DNA of 64,000 nucleotides from positions 17,112,001-17,176,000 of the forward strand of contig JAMPIQ010000001.1 in assembly GCA_024699855.1 (NCBI GenBank), written 5' to 3'. A program made the translations under genes and the position numbers. Below are positions 1 through 12,963 of this stretch, one piece after another; the stretch's first letter is position 1, and every line of letters begins with the position of its first letter. The DNA is from Aphelenchoides besseyi. Lineage: Eukaryota > Nematoda > Chromadorea > Rhabditida > Aphelenchoididae. The notes under the pieces are model-generated. The model did not search any database and was not told the origin of the DNA. It was given only the letters and a program-made list of their open reading frames with translations.

Positions 1-3000
1 TTAAGAACCGACTTTTCAGTGCGCTCAATGAACTCGCTGGTTTTGTTGAGACGAAAAGTTGAATCTGGAAATTCTGTGTTAGCAAACGGAAGTAGACAAC
101 AAGAAACGTTCGTTGAAGTCACACGTGTATTAATTTAACCAGACGGATTAGTCCTCTTGATGAACTGGGAAGGCAAAACGATGGAGGAAAATTGTGATGG
201 GAGATTAACCTTCGGGTATTCCTTCCTATTAGAAACATGGAAATGCGATGTACGTAGTTGAGTGACGCAACTTTTTGAAGGAAAACTTTGCGCAAAAACA
301 AAAGTTATTTCGAAGTCAACGCACGTATTCAAACTCTGAAACATCGAAACCGCGTGCTAACATCATGACGCGTACAAATTCTCGACCGAGACTTACAAAT
401 CAGCAATTGGAAGACGTCAATTCGAAAACCTCCTACAAACTCTTTTTGGGTCTTCGTAGCCAATTTGCGAGTTTTTGTTTTCGTGGCTAAAATGAGAGTC
501 AGACGATTCGTGGGATAGAAACTGAATCAAAAAAGGACGGAAGACGTTCAATGTGGAACTCCAGAAGCACTGAGTCAGAACTGCAATGCGAAAATGAACT
601 CTACGGTAGACGTTCTAATTAGTGGACGAAACATGGAGGAGTTGAAGGTCGAAGATTGTTCGATTTGGTCGAAAGCTCACGATTAGAGACGACAGTCGTG
701 CGGTGAAGGTGCGCTGAAATGGCCACAAAACAAAGTTGTTTCAATCGAGAAAGGTCGCTACGAAAACGGCGCCGACAATGAGCTGGAGCAGTTGGTTGTG
801 ACGTCGAAATTGTGTTCGGCAATCGCGGACAAAAAGAATCGGCAGTGAAATTAATCAAACAGCGAAAACAAACTCAATCCACTGGGTTTACAATCTTCAT
901 TGGCTTGTTATTTTGCGAAACGAGAATCGTGAACTCCCGTGACTTTTTGCCATTGTTCTTTGGGTCAGTTCGTTAATATACGGAAGACAGGTTTGACAAA
1001 CCGAAATCGGAAGTTTGTGGAGCGGAAAAAGAGAAGTGAATGTATAAAAGAGAACATTTCTATTTTCGCTTCATCGTCATTTTACATCACAACGGACGCC
1101 AAAAAGGTCAGGAATCGTTTCGTCGGTTGCATACCGTAGGATGGTGATGAGTTAAATCACAAAAAGTTAAGATGCGAAGAGCTTAGTGTCAGACAGATCG
1201 GTTCATGTTTTGAATGGAAAAGATCGATTGGAACGTCTGGAGAATGGATTACAGCAACGTTGTCATCGGAATTGCTGGCTGACCGTTGGCCTTTTCGTCC
1301 GAAACACGAGTTTTTGCAACCATCGACTTCGAAGCACAAACTTTTTTCACGGTATTCTGGACAAACTCGGCAGGTGGTCGTTTAGAGAGGAGGAAAGAAC
1401 GTTGAGTTTGCGCTTACGCGACCTATAAACTTCCGGCAACGTTCGAAGAGCACGGAAATTGGTGGAGGCCAATGCGAAGTTTTTGTTTTCTCTTCGCTCG
1501 TTGGAACTCGACGGCTGAATCGAAAAGATTCACTCACGCATTGTCAATGATGACCGAAAGGCGTCAATGAATGCAACCAACCCACTCGCTCGAACGCACG
1601 GTAATGATAAGCGGAAGTAGATTCTAGTGTGAGAAGCGCTGGAACAGCTTGACTGTAAGACAACGAACAGTTAAAGCGTCGAGAAACGTTCGTCTAATCT
1701 ATTGACTTAATCCGTGAATTTAAAGAAATTATCCGCTTTAACTTTTCTTTGTCCGCTTCCGAACGTTCACGATCTTTCTCTACGGTAGACATTACCAAAC
1801 CTATTCTCTTTGTTGGAGCTTATTTGAAGCTGCTGAAGGTCGTGATCATTGGAAGACAAAGCCAAGGATGCTGTGAAATCAAACAAAAAAGCAAAAATGC
1901 AACAACAAACTACCCAACACCGTGAAATGCCTTCAGGGCACGTCGAACACGCAAACTCAAACATCTTCCGGTGATGCTCATTGGGAATCCGTCCGTCAAC
2001 GAATTGGACTCGAAATTAATTCTCAACCCCAACAACAAACTCCGAAAAGTTCATCGAATTGGTTGGCCGGCGGAGTTTGTCGCAGCATCCCCCGAATGAC
2101 CAGCTCTGTAAAACATCCGATAAGAAAGCAAAGATCGTTGCAAAGTGGAAGGCGAACGGGAAGTGCGAAATTCAACGAAAATTGACGTCTTTCGCGCCGG
2201 ATGCATTACTCGCTAAAGTGGCACTTGACAAATAAGGATAAACTGTACTTTAAAGCGAATTAGCAAATTCGACGTCTCGTCTACTTGTTTCCGGTTGTTA
2301 AGATGATTCCGACATGAACGGTACGGAGATCACTTGCCCATAGACAACGTTTCTGGACAATCTAATTGACCCACACATTTTAGATCTTGAGGACATAGAG
2401 AGCTTAAAAGCAAACAAGTGGTGAGTGCTAGAACTTTAGACCTTCGTTTCCAGCAACCACCTTCGAACGAATTTCTTCGCACGTGCGTATTCGATTTCAA
2501 TTCATAATGAAAGACAACAATTGGAAATTAATTGGTCTGGACTTTAATGTTGAAATGTTTCCGGAACACGGTTGATGAAACGAAGAGATATCCTGTAAGA
2601 TGTGATCAGACTCTGAGTTTCTTACGAACAATTGCTGACAACCACACACCCTCATCTGCCTAATGACCAAGTTTGATAAGAATAAGCCAAAAGACATCAA
2701 ATGGTCACACTCACCAAGCATATAAAGGATTGTAGCAAAGAAGAATTTGTTCACAGAAGCGTTGGTATTCTTGAACAAAGACTATACAAATAAATTTCTA
2801 AATTTGTTCCCAAACTTCGACTACAAATGGCAAAGGGTCTAAACAAAACAATAACAGCTTCCTACGAAACTTAGTTGTTATCCGAACACACGTAAACTTA
2901 AAAAAAACAAACGTTTCTGTCCGTCAAGGACCTCAAGGGATCGAGTTCATTAAGCGTCTATTTTGCGACCGTTTCTTTATCGTTAACGTCAGCGAAATGT

Positions 3001-4218
3001 CAGAACGTTTGCTGGTAAGCTGAACGCACCTAATCGGTCATTTACAAAATGAGTTCAAGACTAATCAGTAAGAAACTTATGATAAAGCTACGCGTATAGT
3101 CGTTAGGGATTGCAGAGCCTTCTGAGCGCGTATTGAAGCTCACAGTTGACTTGTCCCAAAACCAACGGAATCACTATGTCGGTTAGGATTCAATTGCTCG
3201 GACTTCACAAGACAAATGGAGTGACGTCCGCACCCCAAATTTCCGGTCCCAACTACCGCAGCAAGGATGAGCATCAAAATCTGTCGAGAAACCATAGAAG
3301 AAGAAACAGTGCAGTCAACCACCGGCTGTTTTTCTCATTTATTCGTCCTTTTCTTATCGCACACTTGACAGTGTTGGTAATGTGGCGAAATTGAAAAGTT
3401 GTGTGAGGCCATGGATTACACGTTCAACCAGCTCAATGACTTCTGTTCGAATTGTTGACAAAAAAGGAACTCGAGTTCTCGAAAACTAAAGAAACGAAAT
3501 TCGATTTCAACTCGTTCGTTAAAACAAAAATGCATTAGAGAAGTTGAGGCAAATGCGCCAACCGTTCAGGCGGATGTTTGCAAACGGCGCGGGTCTGTGG
3601 TCAGGAGTTCGAAGCGGATGTCCGATTCAAACTTTCAACTTCTTGAGCTAAACGATATTTGTTTTGATGCAGAGGAGATACAGTGTAATGAGTTGAAAGA
3701 TCGAACACTTGCTCTCTGGATACATAATCTGTTCCGTAGATTGCACATCTAAATCGCACATTAAGCTGAAGAACACTAAGCCGTGTTACTTTTCAGAACG
3801 TTCTTGGATTAACCATACGGTACTGAGAATCGATTTGAAAGCGTATGGTGGACCGAAACGTCCACAGAACACGTTCGACAAAGACAAAAATTGGACCGTA
3901 AAAGAACGTCAACTAATGACCGTGCCAAAACTCTCAAAACGCCTTCGCCACACCGGAAATTAGTTGGCCACTTCGTGGAAATGGTGGACTTTGTTGCTCT
4001 GAAAGACATAAACGGAGCAATTGAAAAACTGGATACCAACAAACTGACTGAAAACTTGACAGAATGGAAGATGTTCTGACGACAATTGATAACAGAACGA
4101 CGATTCGGAACTCGTCGTTCGTAGTCAAATCGCGTTCGGATTCAACTCTCGGAAGGTTCCACGTTTTTTGGCTTTTCGTCGTAAATTTGGCGAGTACGCA
4201 AAAAGAAAGAAACTCGGA
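1..4218. other. Region without a supportable gene
   Basis: I read both strands and found only short open stretches (under about 95 codons) with no recognisable domain and no coherent exon chain joined by the short introns seen in the rest of the window. A weak coding-like stretch near 3,760-3,960 on the plus strand stays open for about 65 codons, but it lacks homology I recognise and ends at a stop before COG2. The region could hold distal regulatory sequence, decayed genes or a gene with too little conservation to see. Confidence 0.5.
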
Positions 4219-6567
4219 ATGTCAATTGAAATGGTCGTGGCAACAGCCGGTGGGGATCGAAATTCGAAAGTGATGAAATCGGGTTCAACGACCCAACAGA
4301 ATGGAACGTCGGAAGAAGAACCGTTCGTCTTCGAGCGATCGCAATTCAATCGTCCCGATTTCAATGTCGAAAGATTCATTTATCTGGCTAGTAAACGAGC
4401 ATCAATGTCGCAGGTTCACACCGATCTACGCGGCTATTTACGACAACTTCAGAACTCAATGGTCAGTTGGAAAGTTGGCTTTGAGATTCGAGATTGTTTT
4501 AGGTTGAGCTCATCAACGATGAATACGCCGATTTCGTTAACTTGTCATCGAATTTGGCCGTTTTGAAAGAATCCATTACCAAGCTCACAACCAATGTTAA
4601 TGTAAGTCCTTTGCTTTAGGTTTCAATTTCGATTTTAGTCAGCATGGGACACTTTTGAATCGTCGACTTCGAAAATCCGTCAAACCGTGGAATTAGTGAA
4701 TCAGAAGTCGGTAGAGATTGCGGAGAGTCGACAACGACAAATTGGTACACGAAACAAAATCTCGTTATTACTCTCGGTGGAACGTTTGGCCGCTTGTTTG
4801 TCGCATCCACCTTCCGATTTGTCGTCCAAGTGGTTAGTTAGAAGTTTCGTTTCGATTTCTGTTGTTCAGGTACACGAAGCTTATTCACGCAGTCACGGCG
4901 GTTGAGCATTGGCAGTCTCGAATCGTTGAAACGGAGATCCCACCACGTGCAATTGTTGCCAAAGAGTCGTGTGTTGAGAAGGCGAAAGGGCTGATCATGA
5001 ACGATTTAATTGCTGATCTGCGAAGCGAGTGTCGTTGCGTTGGTTTGATATTCACGGTGTTGGAGATGTTCGGACAACGAGAGTTGGCAGTCAAAAAGAT
5101 TGCCGATGTTGTGGTTCGTCAGTCAATGGAAACTTCGGAGCGCGATGACATTCGAAAATTGAATTGCATCTACGAGCAGGTCATGAGAGTAAGTGAATGG
5201 TTATGAATAGATTGTTGAATTCGCTTCAGCTACGAAAACGTTGGATTCACAACTGTGAAATCGAAAACCAATTGACGCCCGAAGTTCATCGGTTTCTGGA
5301 AGATGGATTACTCAAGTATGTTTTGGATTATTTGGATGAGGTTTGGCAGAAGTTTGTTTACGATTCAAACTTGAATTTTTAGCAATTAGCCGTTTTATGT
5401 ATCCCAAGTGATCCCGCTATTTTCTTTCAATCTTACAATCTTACTGACGGATTCGTACAACGATTCCCGCAAATCGACGAACATCCCGACTTTCTGCGCG
5501 GGCTCACAAATCGTTACAACGTTGATTTGTACGTGAAACGAGTGTCTAATCCGCTGATTGACGAAGTTCTGGCGCGAACAGCAAACTCAACAATCACGTG
5601 GAACGACGACTCGACGGTTCGACATCCGTTGGAGGTTTCAAGTTCGATACTCACCGCTTTCGAGCGAATGTTCGATGTCGATGTCTTCCTACCGGTTGTT
5701 GCTGATCGAACTTGGGAGTTTTGTATTCAGTTAATCAACAAACATACCGAGTGGATTGATTACTGTTTGGCGTAAGTGGCTGATGACCCTTTGATTAGAC
5801 AAACTTTCGTTTTAGAGCAGAGCCAACTCGTAATGTCGACGAGATTTCCGGTGTAATTACGACCGTCGATCGTTGGCCCGATCTGGTCGGATTGCTGGCC
5901 GGCTCGCAGCAGTTCGATTCGCAGCTTTTCGATCTATGTTTGAAAGTTGTTTTCGGTCGATTGGAACAACTGGGTGCCGACTCGCATGGTTTCCGTCAGT
6001 TTCTAAGCGAATACAAAGGGAAAATGGAGACCAAACACAACCAGATTCGTCAACTGATTTTGAATCAGCTTGTTGAATCGGCGTCAAAGCCGCTGCAAAC
6101 GGGAGTTGCCGACATTCCGAAACGTTATCGTTGGACCAAACGACCGACACCGACCGAAGCGTCGCCTTATGTTGACGAAGCGATGGAAGTGCACGGAAAG
6201 TTCGGCGAAATAGCCACTCTACGCTCATGGAGCCCCGAAATGATTATGGAAATCTCCGTTCAAGTTTTGAGCGGAATGATCGATCTATTCTTGCAAGGAG
6301 CTCAACAGGTGAATTCTGTTTTGGCACATTGTTTTGAGTTTCATATTTCAGGTTCTGAATTCGGTTCAACTCACTGGTTCGAGTCTTCAACGTTTCAAAC
6401 GTAAAGGTACCGCCGATTCGGCAGCAAATACTGATACTGATGAGTCGAAGATACGACGTCAACTTCTTCTCGACACCCAAAAGCTTCACGAACACGCGTC
6501 CGTGACCGGTGCATCGACCGAGAAAGTAGATGAATTCGTAAAACAATTGCAAACAGAAAACGCGTAA
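4219..6567 (+). CDS. COG2: Conserved oligomeric Golgi complex subunit 2
   Basis: COG2 is a lobe A subunit of the COG tether, which captures retrograde intra-Golgi vesicles and so maintains glycosylation enzymes. About eight exons are joined by 37-45 bp introns (for example 4462-4502, 4602-4638, 4833-4869, 6309-6351). The N-terminal family block reads FNVERFIYLASKRASM and, across intron 1, VELINDEYADFVNLSSNL, which is nearly the vertebrate sequence. The C-terminus keeps the TEASPYVDEAM block and the DESKIRRQLLLDTQKL block, which match the COG2 end. Predicted length, about 680 residues, is slightly under the human 738. The start is the first ATG upstream of the conserved block. One intron near 5340-5381 has a weak donor (gtttgg), chosen because it keeps the frame. 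The stop lies 158 bases before UFL1, with AATAAA near 6617. Confidence 0.93.
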
Positions 6568-6712
6568 TTATAATTAATAAGTTATTTTAAAATATATGAT
6601 TAACACCCGGGTTTGAAATAAACAAAATTTTTAACCTCGATTGATTGTTTTGGATGTTTTGAACATTACGATACTTAAGATCGTTGAGGACTTCGTTTTC
6701 AATTTGACTTTT

Positions 6713-6715
6713 TAG
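6713..6715 (+). promoter_or_regulatory. Orphan splice acceptor before UFL1 (candidate trans-splice site)
   Basis: The sequence actttttag ends ten bases before the UFL1 ATG and about 90 bases after the COG2 AATAAA. No exon upstream of it is evident. In nematode operons the downstream gene is trans-spliced about 100 nt after the upstream poly(A) site, so this spacing fits. That it is used by a spliced leader is inference. Confidence 0.5.
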
Positions 6716-6724
6716 CTCTTCAAA

Positions 6725-9364
6725 ATGACCACGTGGGCGGACATTCAACGTTTAGCTGCCGATTTGCAGCGAGTTCAGTCAACAGACAGCGCGAAGAAGT
6801 GAGTTGAAAGGATTGAGGTCTTAAAATTGAATCAACGGTTTAGATTATCGGAAATGAACTGCGTCGAGATCATTTCGAATTTGATTGAAACCGGAAAGAT
6901 CAACGTTGTTGTAACCGCAAACGGAAAGGAGTATGTCACAAAGAAGCATTTGGTTACCGAAGTTCAAAACGAGTGTCTTGCTGCGAATGGACGAGTCAAT
7001 TTGACCGACTTAGTTCCAATTTTGCGTGTTGAATTGGACCACATTGATGCGGCTGCGTCGACATTGGCTGCCGATCAACCCGATGATTTCGTTCTATGTG
7101 CCGGTGATCTCGTCTCCAGGTGAATTTGAGCCCAAGAATGAATCGAATGGCCTTTTAGAGATTACATCAATGGACTGTGCAAGCGAATCAACGAGCGACT
7201 TCAAGAATGCGGACAAATCTCAATGTATCAACTGGCAAAGAACTGGGAAGTGCCGACCGAGTTGCTGAATCACTACGTTCTTACGGAGCTCGGCAATCGA
7301 ATCGATGCGACACGTTTGGAAGACCAAATTTACACACGACATTTCTATCGACTTCAACAAAATAAACTTCGTGCAGCATTAGTGGCTTTAACTAAGTGGG
7401 TTCGAATACAAGCTGAACTTTAACTAGTGAGTTTCAGGCCCACCATCTTGTCTTCGATCTTTAGTAGTTTCGAAATCCCGCAATCACTTTTCTTCAACGT
7501 CTGGAATGAGTTGACGGAGCGTGGACAACTGAACGGCCATTTGATTGGATCAAAGGGCTCTTTGAAATCAGTGTACGTTCCGCGAATGCATGATCTTTTG
7601 GTCAGATCCTACGTTAAGAACGCGTTTCTAACTAACGATTTTGTTGGTAAGTGATTGGCTTGAAATTTGATAGAAAAAGTTTTAGAAACCTCGACCCTAC
7701 GCAAATTGTCAATCATTGACACACACTCTTATTTTCGTGACTTGTTGCCAAAAGAGAAAGTCAAGGATTGTGTTTTCTTGCAATCTGGAGTTGTGAGTTC
7801 GGACTTGTGGAAACAAGCGATCGGAGCAGTTGAAGGTATTCACTCACATGTTGGCCAAAATGATTCGTTTGTTTAGATCGCGTGATTGCCGATCTGTTTT
7901 GTGTTGTTGACTCGGCACTTCCGAACGCGTTGATCAACTTATCAACCGCCGACTTGGAATCGCTAGTTACGGCGGTTAAAAAGAATCGTCCGAGTTGGAG
8001 TGTTGTTCAAAACGGCGACGAATCACCAATCATTTTCGATGCACGTTTAGTCGAGAAAACAATTGAGTCGTTGGAACCCTTCTTGCAAGAACGAGCTCAA
8101 ACCGAAGCGCCGAAAGTGGCCGAACGAATCAAAGAACTTCGACTTCAACAACAGAACAAGAAATGTGCTGAGGACAAGAAGACAGCAAACGACGATGTGA
8201 GTTGTATTTCAACGTTGTTCACTTTTATTTGTTTAGGATGATTGGGGAACCGGCAGTGGTAAGAAGAAAGGAAAAGGTGGAAAGAAGGGCGCTGCAGCGA
8301 AATCGAAAGCTCCAACTTCTTCTCAAACATCATCTCAATCAGGTTATTCAAACTTCTGAAGATGGCAATCTAAGACAATTCAGACTACGCAACGGTTGTT
8401 TCCTTGGACGCATCGATTGTAATCGAAGAACTGAAACGATTCGTCGAAGTTCCGAACAGTTTGTTTGATGAATTGGCCGATTTGGTCGCTCAACCGGCTT
8501 CTGCACGATATCGAACTCTAATCGAATCGCAATTGAATGCCGTGGATTCGACTGATACCAAGGATCAACGTCGGTCACATGAAGAAAAACGTCAACGTGT
8601 GCAGTCTATTTACGAACAAATTTGCGTCTTTGAGTCGGGACTCTCCGATCTACCAGGTTCGTTCTTGGATTTACATTGTTTGTGAGATTGGGCGTTTAGA
8701 GTCACTGGCTGCCGACTTACATGCCTATTTGCAACGCTCGTTAATCTCCGACTTCTGTGCTCACACCTTAGCAGTGTTTGCCGACACTCCAACCGATCCG
8801 ACGGCTTTAAATTCAAAACAACGAGATGAATTGATAGCGACGATTTCCGAGCAGTCGATTCGAAACTCGTTAACTGAGCTTTTCGCCTCACAACGCTCCG
8901 ATCTGTCCGCTTTTCACGATTCTGTTCGTTCGCTTCAAACTGATTGTTCGTTTTTGATTCGTCAACCGGACAAACGACGAAGGTGAGCTATTTGTTAACC
9001 CAACGAACTAATCGACGGTTATAGAATCGAAGTTGTTGCCGAACATCTCGAGTCACTGCGCGAAAAGTTGAATTCGCAAGCAACTGATGCGCCAACTGCA
9101 CTTCTTCTTTTGGTTATTTTGTTCGTTACAACTCGACATCCGAATCCTGATTCTTCCATTCATGTCTCGGGCAAATTCGTTGCACCGTTGATTCGCTACT
9201 TGGCTAAAATCGAGGAACCGAAACTTTCAAGCGAGATCATCTGTTTACTCAACGACTGCCAGAAACTTGTTGTCGAAAGTGTGAAGCAAAAAACAGCAGA
9301 TCCCGAATTAAACAACAAACTCCAAAGCAAATTGGATCAATTGAAAAAACATGTTCCCGCTTGA
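6725..9364 (+). CDS. UFL1: E3 UFM1-protein ligase 1
   Basis: UFL1 transfers the ubiquitin-like modifier UFM1 to substrates such as ribosomal protein uL24 at the ER membrane, with DDRGK1 as partner. The start MTTWADIQRLAADLQRVQ aligns directly with the UFL1 N-terminus (AWEEIRRLAADFQRAQ in human). It is followed by LSEMNCVEIISNLIETGKI and the GKEYVTKKHL block. A Lys/Gly-rich stretch near 8235-8330 (WGTGSGKKKGKGGKKG) matches the basic middle of the family. The C-terminal helical part carries LPEx-type and RRIEVV segments before a final LDQLKKHVPA. There are nine or so introns of 27-45 bp. Length, close to 760 residues, fits the family (794 in human). A poly(A) signal lies near 9394. It is probably the second cistron after COG2. 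Confidence 0.94.
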
Positions 9365-9413
9365 ACCCTCTTTTCACTTTCTATTTGAGTGTTAATAAAA
9401 ATACCAGTCATAG

Positions 9414-9635
9414 TCTTCTACATTCAAATTACACATTTTAAAAGAGCAACTGCAAGATGGTCCTACGTTTTCCGACTTCAGCATCCAAAAAGAGTCATAC
9501 CTTCAACAGCTATTGCGTCTTTGCGGTCGACAAGACCTTGAAAGGGCAATTGCGAACCATCTGGATGATCAGCAGTTGATGCAACGGGAACTTCGAATTG
9601 TCGATTCCGACGCTTTTCGAATGATTTTTATCTGA
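9414..9635 (+). other. Orphan coding-like stretch after UFL1
   Basis: A frame of 73 codons between stops reads like real protein (IQKESYLQQLLRLCGRQDL, then ERAIANHLDDQQLMQREL), helical and charged, but it has no early ATG. A second frame from the ATG at 9457 is also open for 40 codons. I recognise neither. It could be the last exon of an unseen gene or a relic. It lies between the poly(A) signal of UFL1 and the end of the opposing Phafin gene. Confidence 0.3.
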
Positions 9636-9977
9636 TTTCTTCGGAAGGAAATAAGTCGAAACTATTTGGTTTATTTAACGTAGAAAAAAGACCGGTAAAC
9701 ATTTCAGAAATGTCAATATCTACATGATAAGCGAAACCGGCAACAATCGAACGGATTTCAGTGGGACAGTAAGTGAATCGATTGACAGAAGGAATCGAAA
9801 ATTGGCACACAAGCTAACGGAAATGGTTATAAGTTTCGTTGTCATGTTCGGATTATGTTATGCGCCAATTGAAGGAATGAAATGCATAGGAAGTTAACAT
9901 TCTGTTTTAGTTAAGAAGCAAAGTTAACAACTCGAACCGTAAAAATAATCGGAAATGTTCAACTTCACTTTTGAGCT
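9636..9977. other. Short intergenic stretch, nothing recognised
   Basis: This AT-rich stretch lies between the orphan frame and the 3' end of the Phafin gene on the other strand. It probably contains the Phafin 3' UTR. I see no conserved gene, repeat or RNA in it. Confidence 0.5.
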
Positions 9978-11032
9978 TCAAATCAACTTCTCCACGCGGT
10001 TTGTTGCGTCCTGATTCGGATAGAAAGTCGCCTGAAAGGATGATATCAACGATTAATTACTTGAAGAGAGACTTACCGGCTCTTGATTTGCGTACACGTG
10101 CTCCTCCTCTTCATCCGACGATGTGTCCACGTTGATCGGATGAACGACCGTCGAGCGAGATTGAGCCGTTGCAGTGATTCCTTGGCAAAGTTTGTTGTAG
10201 CACTGAAACTCAAGAATAGAAACAATACAAAAGATATAGCAACTGACTAGATCACAAACTCGTACGGGAGTCTTGCTGATTCCTTCGAGTACAAAATTCT
10301 TGGACGAACATTTTCCGCAGACAACCGAACCACATGCACGACAATGATGTTTTCGTTGAACGAAACTGAATCGGACATTTCGACAGCACATGCAATTCTC
10401 GGCTTCGGCATCCGGAATCCATACGGCTGCATGATCGGTTGCCGCTTGACGACCATCTAAAACCGGCGAGTTGAAGCGAAATGAGTGAAAGAAAACTCAC
10501 GACGTAATAAGTTCTCAACACAACGACAAATGTGTGTCATCCACTGCTCTTTTTCGCTTTCAGAAACCGCGTAGACCATGAATGATTTGTGTCGAGTTTT
10601 GATTAGAAAGCCGAATTTCGAATCGCCATCGTCTTCAACGTCTTCGACTTTTATCTCCTCCAACGGAACTACGTGCTGACGCGAATAGCGACGCTTCGAC
10701 AAAACGATCGATCCGTAGACGAGAAGATCGTTGAACAGGAAGAATTGTCGTGGTTTCGCCTTCTTCCTACTGAAAACAAGCGTTTGAGTTGACACACGAA
10801 AATAACAACGTACCACATTTTCATTAGAACTCCTTCGCCAATTAGAACCCGATCGGGACTTTGCAGCGGCTGTCCACTGAAATTGAAAGTAAACTCCGAA
10901 GCGAAACGCTCGTACAGACCTCGAGCCAAAACAGCTCTCGACATTTGCTACCCGGCGGTTGTTGATGTCCGTGTTTCCTGGAATCTGATGAAATGGAATG
11001 CAAATAGGAAACTTACGCAAACGATCGACCAT
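9978..11032 (-). CDS. PLEKHF2: Phafin-type PH and FYVE domain protein
   Basis: Phafins bind PtdIns3P on early endosomes and lysosomes and act in endosome fusion and autophagy. Spliced from minus-strand exons, the protein starts MVDRL and continues [24 protein letters not shown] and [20 protein letters not shown], matching human PLEKHF1/2 almost word for word. The PH domain ends with the [15 protein letters not shown] helix. The FYVE domain has the WIPD motif, paired CxxC zinc ligands and the basic RKHHCRACG lipid-binding motif. An acidic tail (SSDEEEEH) also matches the family. The last exon, after an intron near 10032-10075, is short and less certain. Upstream frames extend past the chosen ATG, but the family start and an acceptor-like TTTAG about 20 bases upstream favour position 11032. 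Confidence 0.93.
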
Positions 11033-11531
11033 TGCGATTATAACGTTTAGTCTAAATGTTGGACGGTTAAGCGAAGAGTTTTTCAGGTGAAATTCTCTGA
11101 TGTCGTTCACACGCTGAAGAAGGCGACTAAAAGAATCGCTAATGAGCTGGGACCCGCAAGGCAAAACGCAACTCGAAGCTTTGAATTCGACCGATGACTC
11201 ATTGGTTTGTTATTTTGAACGAAATTTCAATACAAGAACAATCGACGTCTACAAAAGAATGGGAACACGGAAACTCAAAAGGTCCAAGTTTAAATGTCGT
11301 TTTCGTGAAAATCACTATGCAACCAACAGTCATAGATATTCGCATTTTTCGTACAATATAAATTGACAAACTGCAACCCATCACTTTCTGATGCCCAGCG
11401 GCTTAGCTCGTTTCCATCGCTTTGTCAACTGTTGTTCATTTGGGCGCAGTTCGCTTTGCTGTGATGTTGAAAGAGTAAGATTTGTGTTGACAACCACTAA
11501 CTTTCTTGCTTTCAAAGTTTTCTTCAACAAA

Positions 11532-12844
11532 ATGGATGGTCTTGTTGGTTATGGAAGCTCGTCGTCGGATGAAGAAGTAAGTTGTATTTTCGATCGGATT
11601 GTTTTTATTGGACGTTTTCAGATAGAATCAACTCCAAATGTTAAAGCAAATGGGCCAACAAATATCTCCAGTTTACTTCAACGTCTTCCACCACCGAACA
11701 AAACGAAACAGACGGCCGGACAGAAACGCAAACTTCCTCCTTCAACTCCCGAAGCCTCAACCGAAGTTCCCATCGAACCACGAGATTGGGAAAAGGAGTT
11801 GGCCGAAGAAATTTCTAAACAGAAGCCGAAAGAGAAAAAACGGATCTTTGCGTTCGGCTCGTTAGCTCAACGAACGAAACCAATTGCCGATGATGCTATG
11901 GATGAAGAGGAAGAAGAGACGGTAGGTGAATTCTTTAAGCTAAGTGGTTACTTTTGTATTCAGGCTCCCTCTGCTCAATCTTTGACCGATCATTCTGATT
12001 CGTCATCGGCGCTGCTGAGGATGTTGCCACCGCCACGAAATTCAGGAACCTCAAATGGCGTGATTACAAAACCAAAAGCTGTTTCTTCGCTTGTTCCACA
12101 TTCTGTCAGTCAAAAGACTGCGGCTTCCCGTTCAACCGACAGTACAACCGGCAATTTAACGTTGGCGCCCAAAGTTGTAGAAACTGTTGAATCCGATTCA
12201 GACGATGAAACGGGAGCTCCCGACTTCTTTGGCTTCACATCGTCAAAAATTGAACCACAGGCTGTTTCATCAGGTTCTTCATCGATCCCGTATTTTGCTC
12301 CACATGCTCGAATCTACGCGGAAGCTCCAGGACCTGCAAGACCACGACCAGTTGAATCGTCAGATGACTCCGAACTGATGGGTGCTGTTTTGGCAAAGAA
12401 AATCGATGATGAGGTTTGTATTCTTGATTTCAATCATTCAGTCAATTCAACATTTCAGAGAGCTCAACGTATGATCTACGACAAAGAACTGGCACCATGG
12501 GGTCAAAGTGATGCTAAGGCTCGAGATGCGGTTATGAACATCCGAGATGTCAGCGTGGATGATGTGAGTCTTTTAGTTATGGATTTTTATTTCTTGGTGT
12601 TTAGCAACTTGGTCCAGATGTCCAACAAACACTTCTCCGGAATCTTAACAATCGTGCTATGGCTCAGTTGGCCACTGGTTCGATGCCGAACGCGAAGAAG
12701 ACACCGCAAGACAAACTGGCCAAGCAGAAACATCAAATCACGCATTTGGCTCGCGTGGCTGTCGCACGAGAAGAACAGCTTTTGGAACAGTGGGCAAACA
12801 GCAAACAAAAGAAGAAAGAGGCCGCGAAACGCTATGGTTTCTAA
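11532..12844 (+). CDS. PRCC: PRCC (proline-rich, mitotic/splicing-associated nuclear protein)
   Basis: PRCC is a nuclear protein associated with pre-mRNA splicing factors; in humans it is fused to TFE3 in papillary renal carcinoma. The sequence shows a start MDGLVGYGSSSSDEE, like the MSLVAYASSDESE start of PRCC. A low-complexity middle has repeated LLQRLPPP and LLRMLPPP blocks and acidic patches such as ESDSDDE. A basic C-terminus reads KQKHQITHLARVAVAREEQL and ends KKKEAAKRYGF, the diagnostic PRCC tail (RKHQITYLIHQAKE...TQAKYGF). Introns are short (for example near 11577-11622 and 12564-12605). The ATG at 11532 was chosen over an upstream in-frame ATG because only the former gives the family start. 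The gene ends 120 bases before the duplicated NAPE-PLD tail, in tail-to-tail orientation. Confidence 0.9.
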
Positions 12845-12963
12845 TCTGCTTTTTATTTACCTTTGTATGTTCAAAAATCGTTTACTCTTAAATTATCTAA
12901 AGTTAGTTTATTTTGAAATAACAAATTTGAAGATAAATAAGAAAAAGTAAGTAAAGATAGAAG

